Shown: in pieces, positions 1 to 10,726 of the stretch
Layout: each line of letters opens with the position of its first letter
Position numbering within the stretch: position 1 is the stretch's first letter
Source of the DNA: Syngnathus acus
Lineage: Eukaryota; Chordata; Actinopteri; Syngnathiformes; Syngnathidae
Direction of reading: 5' to 3'
Assembly (NCBI RefSeq): GCF_901709675.1
Contig: NC_051089.1
Location: 8,865,476-8,929,475 of the forward strand
DNA length: 64,000 nt
Notes under the pieces: generated by a model
The model's input: the letters and a program-made list of their open reading frames with translations, nothing else
What the model was told of the DNA's origin: nothing
The model's database searches: none
Position numbers and translations under genes: made by a program

Positions 1-1
1 T

Positions 2-496
2 TGCGCTCTCTGCTACCACGACCTGCACAGTCAGTGGGCCCAGCATGAGAGCAAAGGCCCGGGCCCCGCCGCGCCCTCTACATCATCCACCTCCGGACCG
101 TCCAGCTCTCCTTGGGCCCGCCAGTACACCTGTGAGGCCTTTGTGTGCTTCTTCTGCAGGCAGGAGCAGCGCAGGCCAGGGCGGATGTGCACGGTCACTG
201 TGGCGCGGCTCCCTGTTTTCCTCTATGCGCCACGCAGCGCTCGCACCCTCCTGGTAGATGATGGGAGGAGGCTGATAGTTGGCTCGTGTATGGATTGTAA
301 GTCCGTGGTCCAGGTGGGCTGGAGCGCACAGCAGGACAGGGAGCGGCCGCGACACGGGGCCTCAGATGGCCAGAGAGAAGAACTGCAATTAACCTCCCCA
401 CAGCCTGGACAACAGGTTGGTCATTGTTGCGTATTTCAATTTCATCATGCAATGAAGGCGGCTTGTCTTGTTGAATTCGGCTTTTATGCTTCCTAA
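2..496 (+). CDS. partial last exon of an unidentified Cys-pair-rich protein
   Basis: The frame is already open at the window edge and runs 164 codons to a TAG at 494-496. Three CxxC pairs are visible, at residues 1/4, 49/52 and 96/99 counted from base 2, with extra cysteines at 44 and 63. This spacing would fit zinc binding. Residues 17-38 are a Gly/Pro/Ser/Thr-rich linker, and the segment with LLVDDGRRLIVGS (residues 83-95) looks folded. The last ~60 residues are polar and Gln/Arg-rich, probably disordered. The following 3' UTR and AATAAA at 883 support a terminal exon. A perfect GTAAGT lies inside the Cys-99 codon at 297-302, so coding could instead stop at 296 in some transcripts. I do not recognise the family; a nuclear or zinc-finger role is inference only. 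The upstream exon boundary lies outside the window. Confidence 0.5.
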   Translation, partial: CALCYHDLHSQWAQHESKGPGPAAPSTSSTSGPSSSPWARQYTCEAFVCFFCRQEQRRPGRMCTVTVARLPVFLYAPRSARTLLVDDGRRLIVGSCMDCKSVVQVGWSAQQDRERPRHGASDGQREELQLTSPQPGQQVGHCCVFQFHHAMKAACLVEFGFYAS

Positions 497-905
497 TTTT
501 CCCACACTGTGTGCACAATGCGTTTATCCTTGTGTGACCTTATGGTTTCACATGGGGATAATGTTGACATCTTGCATAACTGAATTGCTGTCACACTCAT
601 GCTGTCATGAAAGTGCTTGTGTTGCCAAACCGAGTAATTATATAGTAAGTTCCTCAACCAAGAATGGTATCACTCTTTAAAACAATAGATGTTAAGATAC
701 TGTGGAGAGGCTGCCAATGACAGCCATTTGTGTGCAATCCTCCTCATGAATATTCTATTTAGTTGTAACAATGGTCGAGGAAGCACCTGGAGGCCAAAAG
801 TGGCAATGTTATAATGTCCTGAATGAGGTGAGGGGAATTGTTGCTTGAGCAGTTCAGATGTGCTTCTCAAGAAACAATATTCAATAAATGTGTTCTTAAA
901 AATAA
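497..905 (+). other. candidate 3' UTR of the gene at the left edge
   Basis: After the stop at 494-496 the sequence drops in GC and loses coding character in all frames. It runs to an AATAAA signal and a T/G-rich stretch just past it. No other gene, RNA or repeat is visible here. Confidence 0.4.
883..888 (+). terminator. candidate polyadenylation signal (AATAAA)
   Basis: A canonical AATAAA is followed at once by TGTGTTCTT, a fair T/G-rich downstream element. It lies 387 bases past the stop of the left-edge frame, so it could end that transcript. AATAAA is frequent by chance in AT-rich DNA. Confidence 0.4.
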
Positions 906-2958
906 TAAATCTATCCTATTTCACTCTGGTGCTCATTCTTACCATGTTTTAATGTCACTCTCCCATCCGTAAAACTTGTAAAATTCCCGTCCTGCTGTTT
1001 TAAAACTGAGGGTGGAGAATGCAAATGGGAGCCAGTGGGGCTGTACAAGGGCTTGTGATGTTTTAATGAAGCGCCAAGGAGCCTTCAGACCCGCCAGTTG
1101 GCCCCGCGAACCGCTCGCTCATGCAAACAGTTACCGAATGTGCAGCCTCGCAGGACATAAGACAAACATCTGTGGATGCCATTCGCACTCGGCAATCTCA
1201 AAATGGAAGCGCGCTCACGCCAGCTGTCGGGAGCTGTCCACCTCATTCGCTATCGGTCCCTGAAGATAGCGGCAGTTTTGCACTTTCTTTGGAGCCGTCC
1301 AACAGATAGGGAGCACGTTTCAACAAATAGCCACAACTGGACTCTACTGGTGGTGTAATCACTTGTTTATTTTTGTTGTTGTTGGTCTGGTCATGTTGTC
1401 ACACGTTATGAGATGAGCTCATAGGGGCTTCTCTTAATATAGAGTCTAATTATGGGACCGGCTTTTGCCCATGAGACTGAGGTGTGGTGGGACAAGTGTC
1501 ATGGGTGGAAAGGTTTCGGGTGATCATTTTGGACGGAGCTAGCTGCAGGTGGCACAGCTCCTTTTGGCCTGTGACATTGTCTCTTTTGGGAAGTGTGTGC
1601 ATGAATGTGTGTGCATATGTGTGCGTGTGTTTGTGAGGGCTGCAGGGGACAGGTGCTTTGCTTTGTCTCTTTGTATCATGTTTTGTTACACAAGGTTTTT
1701 AACGACTGTTGTAGTGTGTGATGTGATTTAATAAGATTCATATTCAAAATTTTCACTTCACTACATCTATATTTTCTGCCCAATGTCCCCCCGCCCCCAC
1801 AAAAAAATGTTAGTGGAGTTTTTCCAATTTATTTTTGGAATCAATGAATAAAATTAGTTTTTACTCATTTGTTTTAATTGTTATGGGTCAGAAGACTGTT
1901 GTTCAAGCATGCGGTTCTTTGGCATAGGATTTTTAGTGGCATCCATTTTTAGTGGTTCTTTCTAAAACCAAGGTTCGATGGTTCTATACGGCAACAAATT
2001 ACAAGCAAATTACAAGCTTTTTCACTGACACGACCTACTTTCGTTGTCTCCTAAAAAGTAGTCTCAAATCATCCTTCTGTATACAGCTCAATCAGCTGTC
2101 TAAAGAGCCAGTCATGAACCCGTGAACATTTTATTGCCATATGGAACCAGGGGTGCTCTATCACACCTTGATGTACGGCTCTGAATGACTTTTGCTTTCT
2201 AGAGCATATGTAAGCAGGATATAATGGATGGCCGAGACCTAACCTGTCACGAAGTATGTGAGTGTGTTGTCACTGCTGGTCTGGTATCCTGTTTCGAGGG
2301 TAAAAACATGCCAGCCTTCTCACAGCACCGCCAAGTGAGATTTACAGCGGAGCGGTAAAATGAGGGGGAAGTCAAAATTGCACATGGGATCAGGAAGTGA
2401 AGCTGAAATGGGATATAAACAAATTAGCTAGCGTGAACAATTGGAAGTAAAAGAGAAGAGAAAAATTGAGGGCTGCAAGGGGGGATTAAAGGGCTTAAAA
2501 TTGCATTCAGAGAAATTAATCATACTGTCATTAATTATATTCCTTCTTTTCTTTAATCACTCACTTTCTGTATGCATCCGGCAGTCTATTTGTCCAGATC
2601 ACATTCAGTTTGAATAAAAAAAAAAAAAAAAGCTCCAATACTACTACACCGATACCACGTGGCAGGTGCCATGGCAGAAAGGCATGTGTGACACTGTTTT
2701 AATTGTGAAGTGGGCTGTTGGACAAATTCCCGGATCCACAATTTTATCCTGTTTGGCCAAATGTTTTGTCTTCACCCTTGGCCACACCCCTCTTTCATGT
2801 TTTCTGGAAATTCGCTCAGTAGTTTTCGTCTCATTCTACTTATTAATTTGCATGATCATACTAATGAAGTAACTAATGAACGTTTTGCTGTTGATGAGGT
2901 AACAGCAGTCAACAATCAGTGTAAATTGCAGAATTCCAATTATTTTAATTAGAGAAGC
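906..2958. other. non-coding stretch, no gene recognised
   Basis: AT-rich sequence with stops in every frame. It contains short GT-rich stretches near 1600-1640 and a poly(A) run at about 2618-2632. I see no splice-flanked open segment, RNA gene or intact transposon. Confidence 0.5.
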
Positions 2959-2970
2959 TGTTTAAGTTGG
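2959..2970 (+). repeat. target-site duplication, left copy
   Basis: TGTTTAAGTTGG directly abuts the 5' end of the SINE and is repeated exactly at 3330-3341. Confidence 0.85.
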
Positions 2971-3329
2971 GCTCGGTGGAGCACTGGGTAGCACGTCCGC
3001 CTCACAGTTAGGAGGGTGCGGGTTCGATTCCACCTCCGGCCCTCCCTGTGTGGAGTTTGCATGTTCTCCCCGGGCCCGCGTGGGTTTTCTCCGGGCACTC
3101 CGGTTTCCTCCCTCATCCCAAAAACATGCTTGGTAGGCCGATTGAAGACTCCAAATTGTCCCTAGGTGTGAGTGCGAGTGCAAATGGTTGTTTGTCTCTG
3201 TGTGACCTGCGATTGGCTGGCAACCGGTTCAGGGTGTCCCCCGCCTACTGCCCGATGACGGCTGGGATAGGCTCCAGCACTCCCGCGACCCCCGTGGGGA
3301 CTAAGCGGTTCAGAAAATGGATGGATGGA
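2971..3329 (+). mobile_element. tRNA-derived SINE with L2/Maui-like 3' tail, full length
   Basis: The left part is tRNA-like: a degenerate A box near 2988-3003 and a perfect B box GGTTCGATTCC at 3021-3031, the internal pol III promoter. The middle and right parts carry the well-known teleost body (TGTGGAGTTTGCATGTTCTC at about 3050, GCGATTGGCTGGCAACC at about 3210, CTGGGATAGGCTCCAGCA at about 3263). They end in AAAATGG with GGAT repeats, the tail shared with fish L2/Maui LINEs whose enzyme would mobilise it. A perfect 12-bp target-site duplication flanks it, so this is one intact insertion. Little divergence from the familiar family sequence suggests a fairly young copy. Confidence 0.9.
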
Positions 3330-3341
3330 TGTTTAAGTTGG
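3330..3341 (+). repeat. target-site duplication, right copy
   Basis: TGTTTAAGTTGG follows the GGAT tail of the SINE and matches 2959-2970 exactly. The first two bases could also belong to the tail. Confidence 0.85.
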
Positions 3342-6300
3342 AAGTGGAATTACATTTATCATCCTATATTTAAAGAAAATGCAACTTCCTGGAAAGCGTG
3401 AGAGATAACGTACTCGAGCGAGATCATTGAGATTGAATGAAGGAAGTCCAACTGAGATGTTTCCTCACTTCCTGTTGCCACAGAAAGGAATGCCATTGAG
3501 AGCAAAGACTGAATAAAGAATTAGCATGTCACACTGCTGCTCTTGGCTTGTTGTGTTTTCCCCCTGGCATTAAAAATCATGGCCAGACAATGGCATCAAA
3601 CTGATGTCCAGGGGCTTGACGTCAAAGCCTTTAGGGCCAGGATGTCAGTTGTATCTGGGAAATATTGACCTTTTGATCCTGTAGCATAGTTATTTTTCCC
3701 AAGGGGTCACGTGATAAAGTGGAACAGCTGTTAAGGGCCACACAAAAACCTCAAATGTGTTTGCTATTAATTTAAGCCAGACATTGTTATCGTCATATCA
3801 AGTTCACATTAGTACTACAAGGATCAAGAATTAGCGCACATTGTTGACAGCAAATGGCAAAATGGCCGCCCCCTGAGATGGATAAAAATAGGTGAATTTT
3901 GCCTGTTTAATTCATATTCCACAAATTAGACAATAATCAGAATACTGTGTTTTGACCAATTGGGCTGCACAGAACATATTAGTACAAAGAAAATTCTGGG
4001 GTTGTCTTTTCCTTAAGGTATCGGAACTTGGTGTCGGCGAGTACACAAATGTACAGTAAGAACTTGTACTCATACTTTGTCTAAAAAAAGTGGTATTGGT
4101 GCATTCCTCATTTGGATATATTTAGTGTTGCATAGGGAGCCCTGCATGGTGCATTTGGAGGTGTGGTCATGCTTTAACTTAAAGCAGCGCTCCCTCTAAA
4201 AGGCATAGTCTGCATTTTACAGTAGTAAACCAGCTTTAACTGGCGTAATTACAGAGAACAGAGTGCAAAGAAACTACAGCTCTTGGTCCTCCTCCAGCTG
4301 CGTTCTCGCCACAACACGTACACATGTATGCAAACCTGCCGTGACACACACACACGCGTGCTCGCTCGCACAAGCAAAATATATAATCTTTGATCTGCAT
4401 CTCAATTCACAACAGCTGCAAGTGTGTTTGTGCACACGTGCGTCTGCCAGGTGGTCGGCAGCGCTGGCAGGTGTTTGCTCTTGTGCTCGCAAATGCAGCT
4501 GGATTGTGCCACAGCTGTCAGTGTGTCAGGCCGGTTGTGTGCGTGCACGTGTGTGTATGTGCGTGGTCACACAGTAGCCACTATCACTGCTATTTTTAAC
4601 ATGTAACATATGTTCTAGCTGTTATCACAGCTTTCTATACTCTTCCTCTGGTTTTCCATGTTTTTGTTCAGTTTTTTGCATCACTCGTCCCTTTTTTGTC
4701 ATTCATGCTTACCAGTGACATCTTAAAATGGATGAAAGAAGATGTCCCCCTGCTGTCAGGATAACTGTAGATGTCAGCTGGAGTCCCAAATAGCACGTAG
4801 TGGACTAAATATACTTGGCAGTCAGCGCACTGGCTCCAAGCGACCAGACGTTAGATGTGTTTACTTTCTTTCTGTCAGCCAATCAGAGGACAGATAATTA
4901 TCTGCAGCGGTCATCTTCAGGGATATTATTTTGGCTCAAGATGTCATTCCTTTCTTGGATGACGCGCTCCATCCATTAGCATCCCTTCTGGCCATGACCT
5001 CGCCGCCCCCTCGTACAGACCGACCACCTGGTCTCTGATAGTCTGCTCCAGCAGGCTCCAGGACAGCTGGGAAGTATGACCGACAGAGCAGGGAGTTTTT
5101 GGACTGAGCTAGATGTCAGAATGTAGTGTGCGGTTTCAGAAGAGGCCATGACAACTTTTTTTTTTGTTCTTAGTCTGCACACTGTGTGCTTATCGCATTT
5201 TCAGAATCATGTCTCATTCACCTTGAAGCATTTTGAATGATCAATCTTGTGATTGTCGTTTTAATATGTTAATGCCGTCAGGGAATAAAGTAATATCATA
5301 ACCTTTGCTAATGTCAGGTCATCAGGAATCCTCATCTGTTTTGTTTTGTTTGAAATGATAGCTAGCCGACTGTGGAAAACCAGATTATGACGTTACGCTC
5401 GGAGCCTTGCATCACATCACGTACGTGCATTTTACCCTGACAGAACCCATCACACAAGGTCAGGCTGCACTCATCAGACCCAATGACCTCTTTCAGAGTC
5501 CAGAATAGTCCACAGCAAAATAATTACTGCTAAATAAGTGCTTTCCCCAAGGCTACAAAGCTGTTTAGTCTTTCTTAAGCCGGTCATACGCTGTATAAAT
5601 TAAGACATTTTAGGCCGTCTCGCTTGACGGAATCGGGGTTGATTCCAAGTTGTATTTCGGGGAATTTCTGACAATGATCTCATGCGATTCAAATTGGGTT
5701 ACTTAATTTTTCAAACCCAAGGCCTTTTTCAATCACTGGGCCTGCACAAAGGGAATTAAATAGATACCCAAAGACACAGCGTAAAGCGATAAGTTGTCCT
5801 TTGAGACTGTGTGATGATTTCAGTTCTTAGGTTTGTGTGGGTTGCATATTAAAAACTGCTCTTTTAAAATCCTAGCGTAGGCCCAGCTTTCGGAGTTCAA
5901 ACCTCGTGATCAAAAAGCTCTCCACTTAGCTTTGCATACCGCTGCACACCTTTCCGCTTGAAATAAACGGACATGCCATTAATCTGTCCCCCCCAAAAAC
6001 AAGAAAAATGAACAACCTGATTACTGTTTTATTGTCAGTCTACATGTGTTGCTGCAGTGTTTGTGTGAAACCGCCGTTGCCTAAAGCTTTAAAACGCTGC
6101 CACCAAGATTCTATTTGTGCGCCATGCAATGGTGTTTCCAGTTATGTGTTAGCATTACGCCACTATACATCTAAAAAATAATTAAATAGAAGGTTGCGCA
6201 GGGACTGTGGAAGAAGCCATCACGTTTCGGAGCAACTCTGGACAAATTACTGCAAATTATTCAAGACTTGTTAACCAAATTTCATTTGTTTGCGTGTACT

Positions 6301-6868
6301 TGCTTGCAGGTTTTCATTATCTGATTATTCTTGTTATGAGAATTGTTTCCATTGGTGCATGTTTCCCACTGACATGACTGCACAATGAATCAGAACTACA
6401 CGAATACAGTGTCACCATCTGCGCGACAGATAGTTGCCGCATATGATAGTAAACGATTTTGGTTTTTCGTTCAAGGCCGCTGTAATGCAGCTTGTATAGG
6501 AGGACGTGATTTCACATGGTCTTGGGTCAAGTCGACCTTAACATGCATCAGATAAATAGTGGCAGGATCAGCGGTAGATTGTTGACAGGTCAGTGTAAAC
6601 ATGATATAGCAAGAAAAATCAAAGTTTCCCTCCCTAATTGACATCAATTATAAAAGCTCAAGTTGTTTGGGAAGCACAGGCAGGAGGCTTCAATATGTTT
6701 TTTTGTTACTCTTCTCTTCCACAGGGCGTCATAAAAATAGCTCTTGGCGCATCACGGCTGCTGTCGGAGGGATTCTCCTCACTCGCTTCTCGCACTTTCC
6801 CCCCCACCAGCTCTTTTTTTTTTCGCCTCCTCATCCAATCTTTTGTCCCCTTTTGCCTCTCCCCCCTC
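3342..6868. other. non-coding stretch, no gene recognised
   Basis: Mixed AT-rich sequence with short CA/GT and CGTG clusters at about 4320-4570. I found no exon with matching splice sites and no recognisable transposon. Confidence 0.5.
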
Positions 6869-6927
6869 TCCCTCCCTCCCTCCCTCCCTCCCTCCCTCCC
6901 TCCCTCCCTCCCTGCCTCCCTCCCCCC
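6869..6927 (+). repeat. (TCCC)n microsatellite, G4-capable on minus strand
   Basis: About 11 uninterrupted TCCC units at 6869-6913, then an imperfect CCTCCC end. The minus strand reads GGGAGGGAGGG repeatedly, a classical G-quadruplex-forming pattern. Confidence 0.85.
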
Positions 6928-7784
6928 TTCCGCTTCATCTCTCCCTGTGGTATTAGTGGGGCCACATGTTGCTGGCCTCTCCTGGTGGTGTGAGCCCCAT
7001 GGCAGGCCCTGGCTCCAGGCTGACGCGTAGTTTGGTGTGAGTGCGTCTGCCCGTGCGTTCGTGTGAAAGTGTGTGTGTGTGCGGCCGCTAACACGGTAAC
7101 TTGATAGTGGTGTGGCTGAGCGCTACAGAGTGGAGCAGTGCTGTGATTTATCCCGCGGGCCCAGCAGATGGCTGCAACAGGAGTTTGTTTAAGTTTGCTT
7201 CAGAGCCGGGCAAGCGGCCAGGAGCATAGCGAGTGCCTGCCAGAAAAATGTTCAGTGACTCTGGATGCCTAACCACACTACTCCCTCTTGTAGCCCCCTC
7301 CAACCCCCCTAGTCAACACACACACATCCACACAGGCAATGGCAGACTTGCTGTCGCTATTCTCCTTTTACCCCTCTCTTATTTCTTTTTCCTCCCATCT
7401 GTTTCACACACATGCTTGCTTGGGATTGCATACACACTCAGGTACGCGCACGTGCACGCATGCACGCACACACATGCTTGTGTCTGCAGCATCCCTGCTG
7501 CTGCTCTCACATCTCATAAGGGGGCATATAAGAGTGATGACGTGGTCAGTCTGGTGGAGGCGCCATAATGTAACACTTTGCAAAGCAGAATAATCACAAA
7601 CGTGTCGTTTCAAATGCTCACTTTACTCTTTTTTTTTTTCTGACCGCTTATTGATCTCTACAACTTTTCTTTCAAATTAGTTCACGTCACGACATTACCA
7701 TAACAACAAAACTGCTAAAGTCAAACGTAATCGGACAAAACTTTTCAGGAATCTGTTTTTCCATGATCAAATTGTGTCCATGTC

Positions 7785-7935
7785 CAAATTCTAGTCCCGA
7801 GTCACTAGCACCCGAGTCCCAATCAAGTCTCTAGGTTTTTCTTTATGCCAAGCTGAGTCGCAAGTCATCAAATCGGTGACTTGAGTCGATTCCAGTCAAT
7901 TCACAATGACTCAAGTCACGATCTCTGACTCACAA
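7785..7935. repeat. decayed dispersed repeat rich in GAGTC/GACTC
   Basis: GAGTC or AAGTC-like pentamers recur in both orientations (CCGAGTCAC, CCCGAGTCCC, GCTGAGTCGC, CTTGAGTCG, GACTCAAGTC). This resembles a common teleost dispersed repeat built from CGAGTC-like words. Termini are not clear. Confidence 0.4.
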
Positions 7936-8674
7936 CTACCTATTTTTCATTTTGTAAAATGTCCTCCTGTACTTTGTAGTCCAGTCCTGTGTTTTCCTAA
8001 ACAGGATCACCACAATTTAGCAATTATTATTTTTTGGGCAACATTTAAAGTGTTTTTATGTTCCACCTTTTCTAATGCGTTTTTATTTTTCTGGTTAGGC
8101 TTTTAAGTGCACTTTACTAAGTTCGGCATCATTGAATATTGTTGGGAACAGAATGGAACAAAAAGCCGCGTGTGTCTGTATTCTGTTGTCAATTGTTACC
8201 TGTAGGAGGCGTTTTTGAGTATGTAGCAGTACCAGTGTAACACATGAAAAGTGTGTTTTGTGCTAAACTACTACATTAATCCTTTGTGCAAGTTGCTATA
8301 GTAACTGCAGCTAGTCCTCTCATTAATGCAGTCATTGAAATTGCGACCCCAATCAACATGTATTATTCCCGTGATGTTAAAGGAGACCTCTCTTGTATGA
8401 CATGGCCTCTGTGGCCTCTCGCATATCTTTTTGAAAGCCACTTCAAACGCGCACGAGTGTCTCATCAAACAGAACACAGAGGAGACAGGTGAAGAGAATT
8501 CATATCCGCCTGAAGCTCCTGGAGCAGGAAGTGAGGGGTCATAGGTTGGGTAACTTAGCAGCCCGCTGATGAATTCATCTGTCAAGGTCAGACTGTGATC
8601 ACTTATTGCCTAGACGAGTATGCTCAGTAAGTGAGGACGAGTAAGTGAGGTACACACATGCTGACCATTGGCGT

Positions 8675-8708
8675 GAATAAGAGAAAATTGCTCAATTTTC
8701 TCTTATTC
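8675..8708. repeat. perfect 16-bp inverted repeat with 2-nt loop
   Basis: GAATAAGAGAAAATTG at 8675-8690, a CT spacer, then its exact reverse complement at 8693-8708. No pairing continues outside the arms and no transposon ends are visible. Confidence 0.85.
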
Positions 8709-9397
8709 CGATCAAAGTTAAAAAAGGCCTGAGTCTCCAAAAGGTGATCCACCGACTTAGCCCAACTGACCTACTACAAAAACGGAATGATAGCCAGTTA
8801 GGGAATTTTATTTCTGCATCTAACAAAAACAGGTTCAACCCCTAAATTAGATGCTTGGTCTAACTTATTTTCAAATATGATAGTCAATATCTTTTTGAGC
8901 CCGTCTCCTCTCCATGAAATTAAAGCCAAACTCAAATCATTCACCTGCAGCAAAACAAATATCCCGTCCGTTTCTGTATTCCATTATCATTTTATTACTT
9001 GTGGAGTGTGTAGTCAGCTGTGAACTTTGCCTGGTTTATGTGAATTTTGCTGCAAACACTTGATGAAATAAAATTGGGTAGGTTCAACACAGCGTTTTTT
9101 TTTCTTCTCCCCCAGTGTAGCAGGTTTTGGCCTCGCCCTCGCTGCACAGCACGATTTATGTACAAGAGTGTTGTGGAGCATTTATATCGATCAGATCAAA
9201 CATGACTCCCCCTGCTCACACCTTTCGGCAGTTTGTAGACATCGACTTGTTTTTACGGGGTGTTGCTGGGCTGGCAAGTGCTTACCGCTGAGATTACTCA
9301 GCTGCGTTCCTGTTGGATCTCCATGATAGCCTGTAAAACCCGACTGACAGCATTGCTTTAGAAGCCGCCGTACGTCCACCCGTGCATCTTCTGAAAC

Positions 9398-9719
<322 letters not shown>

Positions 9720-10628
9720 AGTGAGCAACATGAGGAGGTCATCTCTGTGCACGTACATGACTGTGATCAGGCCTGCTGACCTTGTGACCTCGGGCTCTCT
9801 GTGATGAGGTTGTCTCAAATTACATTGAGCCTCTGTCTGCCAGCATTAGAAGAGGAAGGTCGCTTTTCCCCTTATTTCTCCCACATATTTCGGTACTTGC
9901 TGGCAGGTAGGTGAATAAGAGACATAGGTGCGAGCCGTGTGCGTGTTTATGATGGGGCTCTCGTGTGTGTATGATTCTGTGGCCCAAGCTTGAGGTAAAT
10001 ATTTGAGAAGTGCAAGCACCATTAGGCTCTGTTTGATGGGAGAGTGTCGTGTGAGGCAGATGATGACATCAGCTTTTCCCCCACGCTACCTTGGTGAGAA
10101 CAATGGTTATGCATTTTGCATCTGCAACTATTCAAAATAAGAACGAGATGTTGTTTTTACGATATCAACTCTTCTGTTTTGGCTTGTGTAAACAGACGCT
10201 CTCCCGGGCTTTGCTTTTTGACTTTCCTAACTTTGCCTGGTTCTTAATTAGTTCTCTCATTGTCAACTTTAAATCTTCCCCCTCCCCTTCATTCTTTGCC
10301 TCTTTTCGTCTCTGTTCCAGTGCGGTGCGAGCCAATCTCACTGGCGCCGGAGCTGCCTTTTTTGTTTCCTCTCTAGAGGAGAACGATTTATTGGTTCTGT
10401 TTTTTTTGGGGGGGTTCTTTTTTTGAAACACATTTATTATCAGCTTTTTTGCTCTCATGGAAAACAGTGTCGTAGCTCACCCCCCTTCATGTGTGTGCAC
10501 TTGCATGTGCGTGTCTATGCGTATGCAAGAAAGTGCACAATCCAGGCACAGATGTTGTCAAAGGCTCCGTGTTTTACGAAGCAGTCCCCCTCTTCTTGCA
10601 GAAAAAAAGGAAGTGTCTAATAAAAGGG
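9720..10628. other. non-coding stretch, no gene recognised
   Basis: Contains a pyrimidine-rich tract ending in CAG near 10320, but no downstream donor or convincing coding frame. Homopolymer T and G runs lie near 10400-10425. Confidence 0.45.
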
Positions 10629-10657
10629 GTGTGTGTGTGTGTCTGTGTGTGTCGGAA

Positions 10658-10722
<65 letters not shown>

Positions 10723-10726
10723 CACA
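10629..10726. repeat. (GT)n followed by (CA)n, hairpin-capable microsatellite
   Basis: GT repeats at 10629-10652 are separated by CGGAAT from CA repeats at 10659-10715 and 10717-10726. The two arms are complementary, so a single strand could fold back. Confidence 0.85.

Noticed and set aside
3048-3401. 117-codon plus-strand frame
   Set aside because: Lies within the SINE, which does not encode protein.
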